From Kitasatospora sp. NBC_00458 (lineage in GTDB: Bacteria; Actinomycetota; Actinomycetes; Streptomycetales; Streptomycetaceae), in contig NZ_CP107904.1 of the NCBI RefSeq assembly GCF_036013975.1, forward strand, positions 6,915,001-6,979,000: a stretch of 64,000 bases of DNA, given 5' to 3'. The notes beneath the pieces are model-generated. The model was given only the letters and a program-made list of their open reading frames with translations. It made no database searches and was not told the origin of the DNA. Position numbers and translations under genes: made by a program. Positions 55,501 through 63,600 of this stretch are shown piece after piece; position 1 is the first letter of the stretch, and each line of letters begins with the position of its first letter.

Positions 55501-56747
55501 GGACCGGGCGGCCGGGGACGGCCCTGGAAGGGCACCGGGCCCGGGTGCTCGCGGTCTGCGCGGTGCCGGTCCCGGGGGACCCGCTGGTGGCCGGTGCCGG
55601 ATCGGACGGGACGATCCGGGTCTGGGAGACCGGGACGGGCCTGGCCCGCCGGGTGCTCCGCGGCCACACCTCCGCCGTCCGGACCGTCTGCGCGGTCTCG
55701 GTCGGCCACCGGGTGATGCTGGCGAGCGGCGGCGACGACGGCACGGTCCGGATCTGGGACCCCTCGGCCGACGGGCCGGAGGGCGCGGACGGCGGCCCGT
55801 CGGGTCGGGACGCCGCCCCCACCGGGGGCGGGGCCGTGGCCGTGGTCCGGGTCGGCGGGCGGACCGTCCTGGCCCACGCGGGCACACCGACGGGCCTGGT
55901 CCTGTGGGGCCTCGACACGGGCCGGGAGGTCACCCGGCACCCGCCGCCCCCGCCGACCGTCGTCGACCTGCACCAGCTGGGGGAGAACGGCGAGGTGTGC
56001 CTCGTCGGCGGCGGCTCCGGAGGCGTCCGGCTGTGGGACCCGGGGAGCGGCCGGACGGAGGTCCTGGGGACCGGCCCCGAGACGGCCCCGCCGACGGCCG
56101 TCTGCGGCCTGCGCCCCGCGGGACGCACGGTGCTCGCGGTCGGCCACGACAGCGGCGCGATCACCTTCATCGCCCGGGACACCGGCCGGCTGCTCCCCAG
56201 CCGGCACCGTCACACCCGCTCGGTGAGCGCGCTGCGCGAGGTGCGGGTGAACGACTTCGTCATGCTCGCCAGCGCCTCCGCGGACCACACCGTCCGGCTC
56301 TGGGGCGCGGCGGCGGGGGACCCGCTGCAGACGCTCCGCGGGCACGAGGGCGCGGTCACCTCGCTGGCCGAGCTGCCGGGCTTCGGACCACAGGGGGTGC
56401 TGCTCGCGAGCGGGTCCGCGGACCTCAGCGTCCGGCTCTGGGACCCGGTCTCCGGCGACCACCTGGCGACGCTGAACGGCCACAGCGGTCCGGTCACCGC
56501 GCTGAGCACCGTCCGGGTCGGGCGGGAGACCGTGCTGGCCAGCGCGAGCACCGACCGGACCGTCCGGGTCTGGTCGCCCCGGGCGGGGCAGCTGCTCGCC
56601 GAGATACCGGTGTACTCGCCGGCGATGGCGCTCGCGGCGGACGGGGACGTCCTCGTGGTCAGCCTGGCGGACGGCCTGCTCGCCCTCCGGCTGGCGCCCG
56701 CCCTGCTGCCCGGGCACGACCGTCGGGGCGTGGCCGCCGGGGCGTGA
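52554..56747 (+). CDS. Trypsin-like protease - NACHT/STAND ATPase - WD40 fusion
   Basis: A 1397-residue protein. Residues about 15-215 form a trypsin-like serine protease: catalytic His in VLTCAHV near 45, Asp in QADVAVLVL near 90, Ser in QPGFSGSALW near 165. From about 255 to 750 is a STAND NTPase with Walker A TGSPGVGKSAVL near 284 and Walker B VVIDALDEA near 375, then helical arms. From about 750 to 1385 there are thirteen to fourteen WD40 repeats (for example VRLWDPVSG), enough for two seven-bladed propellers. The design matches bacterial NLR-like defence proteins, with the propellers as sensor, the NACHT as switch and the protease as effector. It starts at a GTG overlapping the Trypco1 stop. 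The catalytic triad appears intact. Confidence 0.9.
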   Translation: MTGSGPAVRRPGSGNWVASVHLAQRGGAIGSGFLIDERRVLTCAHVTRPKGRPAEELWVAFPKLPDLMVRRVKVAEVVLPDPDVLDGTQADVAVLVLSEPVPAYAAARLRRPTPDDLVGQAWWSFGFPHGQVLGNSADGSVGEALAFGWVRLDTGSRYPVQPGFSGSALWSPEYDAVVGIVGQANGGNGDAQAITLWMADLCLPEQKLGVLASWSAEAAGDGALAAWGWTLDRDPEARRHWRPRARGVSTDAERGFRFRGRSTALNEIVYWLHEGAERQALVVTGSPGVGKSAVLGRIVTTADADVVATLPPEDDAVRARVGSVACAVHAKGKTAMAVAEEIARGASAALPAAPQDLALVLRDALMARRPPHFNVVIDALDEAATPADARAVITGIVQPLVETCSDLGVRVVLGSRRRDNGGGLLSVFGTAMRVIDLDTATYFSEADLAAYALATLQLAGDERPDSPYRDEAVAGPVAHRIAALSEQNFLIAGLVARTHGMADRTPVAPRDVAFTPTVDAALREYLKLLPPVDGVPAWDAMTALAYAEAPGVPLALWRAAIRALFGVAVPEDALRAFARSSAANFLVETMAAEPGDAGGRILRLFHQALDDALLGARADLDMTAADEGKIARALTELGRATAWTGCPDYLLAALPGHAARGGVLDDLLLDDSYLLRADLGRIIPLAGATPAGSAAMPRSLLLRKTPRAIHAGPAARAALFSVTAARDGLAGGEFAAEAPYRGVWAAVTARQEDTVLEGHQGTVALVCEVPVGERSLMAAVDDRAVRVWDPTSGDLLRTLPGDARSVLAVCAVPTGHGTVLATAGADHLVRLWDPLTGQLVRTLAEHTGAVRHLCHVRLGERDLLVSAGDDVTVRLWDPVSGQNLQTLHDHAGPLAAVAPEAPAGGYDIIVARGPGMGGARSLRLWGVVPAADGRAGDAASGGPPVRYFPGSRDETTADTLAADPGGRFVAEPAGADVRLWNLRTGRPGTALEGHRARVLAVCAVPVPGDPLVAGAGSDGTIRVWETGTGLARRVLRGHTSAVRTVCAVSVGHRVMLASGGDDGTVRIWDPSADGPEGADGGPSGRDAAPTGGGAVAVVRVGGRTVLAHAGTPTGLVLWGLDTGREVTRHPPPPPTVVDLHQLGENGEVCLVGGGSGGVRLWDPGSGRTEVLGTGPETAPPTAVCGLRPAGRTVLAVGHDSGAITFIARDTGRLLPSRHRHTRSVSALREVRVNDFVMLASASADHTVRLWGAAAGDPLQTLRGHEGAVTSLAELPGFGPQGVLLASGSADLSVRLWDPVSGDHLATLNGHSGPVTALSTVRVGRETVLASASTDRTVRVWSPRAGQLLAEIPVYSPAMALAADGDVLVVSLADGLLALRLAPALLPGHDRRGVAAGA

Positions 56748-57265
56748 CCGGCGGGGTGGGAGGGGCCGGTGGTGACGGTGTGGCTCTCCGCAGCCGGGCA
56801 TGACCGGCTCCGGACGCGGTCCCGGCGGGGCGCGGAGAATCGAACGCGAGGATGGGTCGTATCGAACTCCGGGTCGATTCCGGTCGAACGCACTCTCGTC
56901 CGTCGGGCTGGTGTGTGTATCACGATAGGCATCGGTTTCGGGTGAATTGGCCCCCGGTCGCCCGATGGGCCGAACGGGTCGGCCCCCCGGGGGCCGGGAT
57001 CCCGCCTGGCGTGCCGGAAAACCGTTCCCGCGCGGGCCGGGTCGGCGACGGGTCATGAGCGGGACGTCGTCGGCGCGCTTCAAACATGGAAGGCGGAGAC
57101 GTTCACCCGATCGGGTGTAGAAGATCGTTCGGCTCGTTCCAGACCTGCCACCCCGCCTACCTTTGGGAAGCGAGCGGGACGGGTCCGCTTGAGGAGATCC
57201 CGTTCCCGGCGGACCGCCTGACGGTCCATCACCACCTGAAGTCCTTCTCGGAGGGAGACTCCCCC
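56748..57265. other. Intergenic region before the 2-methylisoborneol operon
   Basis: About 520 bp of visibly lower GC than its surroundings. It includes two copies of TCGAACGCA/G 42 bp apart (near 56840 and 56882), a 68-codon ORF (56852-57058) without family or good start signal, and the presumed operon promoter. A -10-like TACCTT (57159-57164) is the best candidate but weak. The encapsulin gene often found here in other streptomycetes is absent. Confidence 0.5.
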
Positions 57266-57382
57266 ATGCCCCTGGGCACCAGGCCGGAGACCTCGCGGGC
57301 GCTGCGGCGCCCGCAGGCCGGTCCCACCGCGGCCGCGCGAGGCGTGCCGGCGAACGTGCAAGCGGAAGCGGTGCGGTCGTGA
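57266..57382 (+). CDS. Possible 38-residue leader protein overlapping the terpene-synthase start
   Basis: MPLGTRPETSRALRRPQAG and 19 further residues. The ORF has a clear ribosome-binding site (GGAGGGA at 57250-57256), and its stop overlaps the synthase GTG by four bases, so translational coupling is plausible. It is basic and probably disordered. No family is recognised. It could equally be a leader with no protein function. Confidence 0.4.
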   Translation: MPLGTRPETSRALRRPQAGPTAAARGVPANVQAEAVRS

Positions 57383-58686
57383 GCTCCGCGGCCCTGGACC
57401 GGATCCTCCGCGGTCCCAGCGGCCTGGGCACGGCGGGCCTGTACCTGCCGCCGCGCGGGGAGTCGCCCGATGCGCCGGCCGGCGGACCCGGGGCGCCGGG
57501 CGGAACACCCGCCGAGGCGGCGGACGCCGCTCCGGCGGCGGTGGGTGCGACCGCGGCGGTGGCGACGGCCCCTGCGCTGGGCGCGATCCCCACGGCGGGC
57601 GCGGTCCCCGGGGTCGGCACGATCCCCGGGCCCGGTGCGATCCCCGCGGCCGGCCCGGTCGTCGTGGCGGAGGCGGCCCCGGTGGCGGACGGTGGACCCC
57701 CCGAGGCCGGCGACCCCATCCCGGGCCTGTACTGGCACCCGGTGCCGGAGCCCGACCCCGAGCGGGTGGCGGAGGTCAGCCGCCGCATCAAGTCCTGGGC
57801 GGTGGACGAGGTCCAGCTCTACCCGCCGGAGTGGGAGGACCAGTTCGACGGCTTCTCGGTGGGCCGCTACATGGTCGGCTGCCACCCGGACGCCCCCGAC
57901 ATCGACCACCTGATGGTCGCGACGCGGCTCATGGTCGCCGAGAACGTCGTCGACGACTGCTACTGCGAGGACCACGGCGGCTCGCCCGTCGGCCTCGGCG
58001 GGCGCCTCCTGCTCGCCCACACCGCCCTCGACCCGCTGCACACCACGCAGGCGTACGGGCCGGACTGGGCGGAGTCCCTCGGGTCGGACGCCCCCCGGCG
58101 CGCCTACCGCTCCGCGATGGAGTACTTCAACGCCGCGGCCACCCCGGCCCAGGCGGACCGGTTCCGGCACGACATGGCCCGGCTCCACCTCGGCTACCTC
58201 GCCGAGGCCGCGTGGTCCGAGACCGACTACGTCCCGGAGGTGTGGGAGTACCTGGCGATGCGCCAGTTCAACAACTTCCGCCCCTGCCCGACCATCACGG
58301 ACACCGTCGGCGGCTACGAGCTGCCCGCCGACCTCCACGCCCAGCCCGCCGTGCAACGGGTCATCGCGCTGGCCTCCAACGCCACCACGATCGTCAACGA
58401 CCTGTACTCCTACACCAAGGAACTCGCCAGCCCCGGCCGGCACCTGAACCTGCCCGTGGTGATCGCCGAACGCGAGGGCGGCTCCGAACGCGACGCCTAC
58501 CTGAAGGCCGTCGAGGTCCACAACGAGCTCATGCACGCCTTCGAGGCGGAGGCGGCCGCCCTGGCCGCCGCCTGCCCGGTGCCGACCCTGGTGCGCTTCC
58601 TGCGCGGCGTCGCCGTCTGGGTCGACGGCAACCACAACTGGCACCAGACCAACACCTACCGCTACAGCCTGCCTGATTTCTGGTAA
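57379..58686 (+). CDS. 2-Methylisoborneol synthase (class I terpene cyclase)
   Basis: A 435-residue cyclase that converts 2-methylgeranyl diphosphate into 2-methylisoborneol, the musty odorant. An Ala/Pro/Gly-rich flexible N-terminal extension of about 110 residues (opening SSAALDRILRGPSGLGTAGL) precedes the alpha-helical terpene synthase domain. The first metal-binding motif is VDDCYCEDHGG near residue 191 and the second, NDLYSYTKE, near 340. The C terminus carries the NHNWHQTNTYRY segment typical of actinobacterial cyclases. The start is the GTG at 57379, overlapping the small upstream ORF. The methyltransferase gene follows after 15 bp. In encapsulin-associated homologues the disordered N terminus serves cargo loading. 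Confidence 0.95.
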   Translation: MSSAALDRILRGPSGLGTAGLYLPPRGESPDAPAGGPGAPGGTPAEAADAAPAAVGATAAVATAPALGAIPTAGAVPGVGTIPGPGAIPAAGPVVVAEAAPVADGGPPEAGDPIPGLYWHPVPEPDPERVAEVSRRIKSWAVDEVQLYPPEWEDQFDGFSVGRYMVGCHPDAPDIDHLMVATRLMVAENVVDDCYCEDHGGSPVGLGGRLLLAHTALDPLHTTQAYGPDWAESLGSDAPRRAYRSAMEYFNAAATPAQADRFRHDMARLHLGYLAEAAWSETDYVPEVWEYLAMRQFNNFRPCPTITDTVGGYELPADLHAQPAVQRVIALASNATTIVNDLYSYTKELASPGRHLNLPVVIAEREGGSERDAYLKAVEVHNELMHAFEAEAAALAAACPVPTLVRFLRGVAVWVDGNHNWHQTNTYRYSLPDFW

Positions 58687-58701
58687 GCAAGGAGCTGACC
58701 A

Positions 58702-59589
58702 ATGACCACGACCGACATCACCACCCCCCTCAACGGCGCCGCCACCGTCCCCGGGCCGGCCACCCCCTACCAGGGTGACATCGCCCGCTACTGGGACCAC
58801 GAGGCACGGCCCGTCAACCTCCGCCTCGGCGACGTCGACGGTCTCTACCACCACCACTACGGCATCGGCGACGTCGACCACTCCGCGCTGGGCGAGCCGG
58901 GCGACAGCGAGCGCGAGAAGAAGGTCATCGCCGAGCTCCACCGGCTGGAGTCCGCACAGACCGGTGTGCTGCTGGACAACCTCGGCGACATCGACGCCTC
59001 CCACACGCTCGTCGACGCCGGCTGCGGCCGCGGCGGCTCCATGGTGATGGCCCACCAGCGCTTCGGCGCCAAGGTCGAGGGCGTCACCCTCTCCGCCAAG
59101 CAGGCCGACTTCGGCAACCGGCGGGCCAAGGAACTGGGCATCGGGGACTCGGTCCGCGCCCGCGTCTGCAACATGCTCGCCACGCCGTTCGACACCGGCT
59201 CGGTCCGAGCGTCCTGGAACAACGAGTCCAGCATGTACGTCGACCTGCACGACCTGTTCGCCGAGCACTCCCGCATCCTGTCGGTGGGCGGCCGGTACGT
59301 GACCATCACGGGCTGCTGGAACCCGATCTACGGCCAGCCGTCGAAGTACGTGTCGCAGATCAACGCGCACTTCGAGTGCAACATCCACTCCCGCCGCGAG
59401 TACCTGCGCGCGATGGCCGACAACCGGCTGGTGCCGTCCGCCGTCATCGACCTGACCCCGGCCACCCTGCCCTACTGGGAGCTGCGGGCCACCGCGTCCT
59501 CGCTGGTCACCGGCATCGAGGAGGCGTTCATCAACTCCTACAAGGACGGCTCCTTCCAGTACGTCCTGATCGCCGCCGACCGCGTCTGA
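58702..59589 (+). CDS. Geranyl diphosphate 2-C-methyltransferase
   Basis: A 295-residue SAM-dependent methyltransferase that adds a methyl group to C-2 of geranyl diphosphate, supplying the cyclase encoded just upstream. The SAM-binding motif LVDAGCGRGGSMVMAHQRFG lies near residue 103. YWDHEARPVNLRLGDVDGLYHHHYGIGD, VEGVTLSAKQADFG and SWNNESSMYVDLHDLF are highly characteristic of the GPP methyltransferase family. An AAGGAGCTG ribosome-binding site precedes the ATG. The two genes form a minimal 2-methylisoborneol operon. Confidence 0.95.
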   Translation: MTTTDITTPLNGAATVPGPATPYQGDIARYWDHEARPVNLRLGDVDGLYHHHYGIGDVDHSALGEPGDSEREKKVIAELHRLESAQTGVLLDNLGDIDASHTLVDAGCGRGGSMVMAHQRFGAKVEGVTLSAKQADFGNRRAKELGIGDSVRARVCNMLATPFDTGSVRASWNNESSMYVDLHDLFAEHSRILSVGGRYVTITGCWNPIYGQPSKYVSQINAHFECNIHSRREYLRAMADNRLVPSAVIDLTPATLPYWELRATASSLVTGIEEAFINSYKDGSFQYVLIAADRV

Positions 59590-59604
59590 CGCGCGTCCGC
59601 CCTC

Positions 59605-59657
59605 CACGCCGCCGCCCCTGCCCCCGGTCACCCGCCGGGCGCGGGGGCGGCGGCGTG
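59605..59657. terminator. Hairpin terminator between the terpene operon and the CHAT gene
   Basis: A perfect 14-bp stem (CACGCCGCCGCCCC with its complement) around a 25-base loop, 16 bp after the methyltransferase stop, between convergent genes. Confidence 0.65.
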
Positions 59658-59694
59658 CGCTGCGCCCGGCCCCGGCAACGGCCTCGGCCTCGGC

Positions 59695-60699
59695 CTACCG
59701 GAGGTGCAGCGACCCGTCGCCGTGGAGCACCGGCGGGGGACAGCCGGGATGGGGCCCGGCCAGGGCGGCCTCCGCGTCCTTGCAACTCTCTTGGAAGGAG
59801 CGGTGGTTGAGCAGCGAACGGTAGAGCTGGGCGCTGAAGGCCTGCGCCTGGCCGTCGGTGAGGGTGTGCGGCCAGCTGACCACCGCGCCGACCGTGCCGG
59901 CGATCGCCTCGCCCAGGTCCGACGAGTCGCAGACGTTCAGCACGGCGATCCGGGGCGGGTGGCGGGCCCGGGCGATCTGTTCGCTGAGCAGCGTGTGGTC
60001 GATGACCAGCCGGTCCTCGCCCTGGACGAGGCGCACCCCGCCGAACTCGCTGTGCGCCGCGATGTGGAGCACGGCCGGCCGGTAGCGGTCGAGGGCGGGG
60101 CAGATCTCCGGGAGTGCGACGGAGGTCCGCTCGAACACCTCGAAGGCACTGCCGATGAGCGTGTCCCGGACCAGCGCCACCTCCGCGCCGAAGTCGTTCT
60201 GCCCGGGGCGCGGGTCGCCGGAGAGGAAGAGGACGATCCGGGTGGTGGCCGTCGCGGTGCCGGTCGCTTCGAAGGGCGCGTACGAGTGGATGGTCGCACC
60301 CTCGGTCTGCGAGATGGAGAACGTCTCCGTCGAGTAGTGGGCCTGGATCACGGACGTACCGGCGACCGTGAAGCGCCGTGCATTGCCCCAGTCGGTGGTG
60401 AGCCGCGCCGGGGGCGGTGTCGTCCGCTCCGGTGAGTGCGGCTTGTCCGTCGTCTCGCTCCGGCGTTGGCGCAGTTCGTCCTCGGGAATGCCCAGGGCAT
60501 CGACGATCGAGTCCCAGGCCGCACCCGTGTGCCGGAGCCGCCCGGCGGCGCGGAGCGCCGTGTCCAGGGCGTCCTGCGGGGCGAGGTACCCGCGCGCGTG
60601 GTGGAACACCTGGCCGAGCGCGTGGAGGTAGGTGATCTCCTCTGCGGTCAGCGGCCGCTCAGGCTGTGCCGGGACGCCGGGCGGCGGTGCATCAGCCAT
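59695..60699 (-). CDS. CHAT-domain protease (caspase-like)
   Basis: A 334-residue protein. The N-terminal about 90 residues are helical (EEITYLHALGQVFHHARGYL, AAWDSIVDALGI). The remainder is a CHAT/caspase-HetF-like peptidase with catalytic His in VLHIAAHSEFGG near residue 213 and catalytic Cys in IAVLNVCDSSDLG near 256, followed by VGAVVSWPHTLTDGQAQAF. It starts at an ATG overlapping the TPR gene stop by eight bases, so both are expected to be made together. In this plan the TPR protein is a sensor or scaffold that releases the protease, a split version of TPR-CHAT proteins. The target is unknown. Confidence 0.87.
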   Translation of the reverse strand: MADAPPPGVPAQPERPLTAEEITYLHALGQVFHHARGYLAPQDALDTALRAAGRLRHTGAAWDSIVDALGIPEDELRQRRSETTDKPHSPERTTPPPARLTTDWGNARRFTVAGTSVIQAHYSTETFSISQTEGATIHSYAPFEATGTATATTRIVLFLSGDPRPGQNDFGAEVALVRDTLIGSAFEVFERTSVALPEICPALDRYRPAVLHIAAHSEFGGVRLVQGEDRLVIDHTLLSEQIARARHPPRIAVLNVCDSSDLGEAIAGTVGAVVSWPHTLTDGQAQAFSAQLYRSLLNHRSFQESCKDAEAALAGPHPGCPPPVLHGDGSLHLR

Positions 60700-63600
60700 C
60701 GCCGCCGGGCCCGATCTCCGGGGCCGTGGGCGATTCGGCGAACGTGCCGGTGTACCCGAGGAGGGCGGGGGAGTCCTGCGGACGGCGGGCGGCCAGGTTG
60801 CGCAGGTGCGACGCTCCGGCGGCACGGAGCACCGGCGTGCCCTCCCGCGCGGCCCGCGCGAACAGCAGGTCCGGCGAACCGCCCTCGGAGAGGTCGACTC
60901 CGGAGAGGTCGATCCCGGGGATCCCGGCCGGATCGCAGCAGAGGATGTGGACGGCGAGGAGGTACGGCGCCCAGAACGGCACCCCGGCGAGCGCCGGGAC
61001 GGCCATGAAGAAGGGGGCGATCGCCTCGGGCCTGCCCTGCTTGATGAGGTCCACCGCGAGGTCGACGGCCGTGGGCGGGTCGGTGACGGCGTCGTAGACC
61101 TCCGGGGCGCTGACGTGGGCGAGCAGTTGGAGGATGCCCAGGTGCAGCCGCGCTGCGGGATCCGACGGGTGATCGGACAGGATGCGGCGGACCAGGGGGT
61201 CGTGTTCCAGCTCGGGGTGTGCGAGGAGGTAGGCGAGGTCCTCCGGCCAGGTGGGGGTGGCGAGCCACGCACTGAGCGTCTCGAACGCGGAGTGGAGGGA
61301 GCGTTGTTCGTTCAGCACCGCTTCGAGTCCGTGCTCCTCGACGGCTCGCAGCAGACCCGCGAGTTCGACCAGACCGGTCGCCTCGGGGAAGAGCGTCGCG
61401 GAGACGTCGAGGACCTCGCGTTCGGTCGGGGTGGCGAGTTGGGCGGCGTGCTGCCGCAGGAACGTCTCCCGGTCCAGCCAACGGGTTTGTCCGAGCCACT
61501 GGTTGAGCCTGTCGACGGACTCCTGGGGGAGATCCGCCGTAGCCCAGGAAGGGAGATCCGGTGAGTCGTGCGGGACTTCACGGTGCTCCTCGGTGAACGC
61601 ACGGACCTCGCGGCGGGCAGGTCCGATCCACGCGGGGTCGGTCGTGGCCTCGGCACTGTGAGCCGCAGCCGTCAGGTCGGCCGTGATGCCGAGGTGGTCG
61701 TGGCCTTGCGACATGCGCCAACGGGCGCGTTGGACCAGGAGTACGGCGGCCGGTCCCGGGGCCGACTCCGAGATCGCTTGGTCCCATGCCTGGAGCGCGG
61801 CCTGTCGGTCGCCTATGTCGGTCTGGTGGTTGGAGAGGTTGTTGAGGGTGCTGGCGAGGTTGGGGAGGAAGGCGGTGGGGTTGTCGTGGGCGAGGGTGCG
61901 GTAGATGTCGACGGCTTCGGTGATGGTGGTGAGTGCGGCCTGTCGGTCGCCGGCCTCTGCTTGGCGGTTGGAGAGGTTGTTGAGGGACATGGCGAGGTCG
62001 GGGAGGAAGGCGGTGGGGTTGTCGTGGGCGAGGGTGCGGCGGATGTCGACGGCTTCGGTGATGGTGGTGAGTGCGGCCTGTCGGTCGCCGGCCTCTGCTT
62101 GGCGGTTGGAGAGGTTGTTGAGGGTGCTGGCGAGGTCGGGGAGGAAGGCGGTGGGGTTGTCGTGGGCGAGGGTGCGGTAGATGTCGACGGCTTCGGTGAT
62201 GGTGGTGAGTGCGGCTTGCCGCTCACCGTTGTGCGCTTGGCGGTTGGAGAGGTTGTTGAGGGACATGGCGAGGTCGGGGAGGAAGGCGGTGGGGTTGTCG
62301 TGGGCGAGGGTGCGGTAGATGTCGACGGCTTCGGTGATGGTGGTGAGTGCGGCCTGTCGGTCGCCGGCCTCCGCCTGTTGGTTGGAGAGGTTGTTGAGGG
62401 ACATGGCGAGGTTGGGGAGGAAGGCGGTGGGGTTGTCGTGGGCGAGGGTGCGGTAGATGTCGACGGCTTCGGTGATGGTGGTGAGTGCGGCTTGCCGCTC
62501 ACCGTTGTGCGCTTGGCGGTTGGAGAGGTTGTTGAGGGACATGGCGAGGTCGGGGAGGAAGGCGGTGGGGTTGTCGTGGGCGAGGGTGCGGCGGATGTCG
62601 ACGGCTTCGGTGATGGTGGTGAGTGCGGCCTGTCGGTCGCCGGCCTCCGCTTGGCGGACGGAGAGGTTGTTGAGGGCGCTGGCGAGGTCGGGGAGGAAGG
62701 CGGTGGGATTGTCGTGGGCGAGGGTGCGGCGGATCTCGACGGCTTCGGTGACGGTGGTGAGTGCGGCCCGTCGGTCGCCGGCCTCCGCTTGGCGGACGGA
62801 GAGGTTGTTGAGGGACATGGCGAGGTTGGGGAGGAAGGCGGTGGGGTTGTCGTGGGCGAGGGTGCGGTGGATGTCGACGGCTTCGGTGATGGTGGTGAGT
62901 GCGGCTTGCCGCTCACCGTTGTGCGCTTGGTGGCTGGAGAGGTTGTTGAGGGAGCCTGCGAGGTCGGGGAGGAAGGCGGTGGGGTTGTCGTGGGCGAGGG
63001 TGCGGTAGATGTCGACGGCTTCGGTGATGGTGGTGAGTGCGCCCTGCCGCTCACCGGCGTCCGCCTGGTGGCCGGAGAGGTTGTTGAGGGAGCCTGCGAG
63101 GTCGGGGAGGAAGGCGGTGGGGTTGTCGTGGGCGAGGGTGCGGTAGATGTCGACGGCTTCGGTGATGGTGGTGAGTGCGCCCTGCCGCTCACCGGCCTCC
63201 GACTGGTGGACGGAGAGGTTGTTGAGGGACATGGCGAGGTCGGGGAGGAAGGCGGTGGGGTTGTCGTGGGCGAGGGTGCGGCGGATCTCGACGGCTTCGG
63301 TGACGGTGGTGAGTGCGCCCTGCCGCTCACCGGCGCCCGCTAGGCGGTTGGAGAGGTTGTTGAGGGTGCTGGCGAGGTCGGGGAGGAAGGCGGTGGGGTT
63401 GTCATGGGCGAGGGCGTGGTAGTGGGTGGTGGCTTCGGTGATGGTGGTGAGTGCGGCCTGTCGGTCGCCGGCGTCCGCCTGGTGGCCGGAGAGGTTGTTG
63501 AGGGCGCTGGCGAGGTTGGGGAGGAAGGTGATGGGGTTGTCGTGGGCGAGGGTGCGGTAGATGTCGACGGCTTCGGTGATGGTGGTGAGTGCGCCCTGCC

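Noticed and set aside
56852..57058. A 68-codon ORF before the terpene operon
   Set aside because: No ribosome-binding site, no family resemblance, and ordinary length for chance in this region.
61568..63343. A 591-codon repetitive + strand frame, and a long Pro/Ser/Thr-rich minus frame over the same repeats
   Set aside because: Both are alternative frames of the 138-bp TPR-coding repeats. The TPR frame matches a known fold and continues without interruption.
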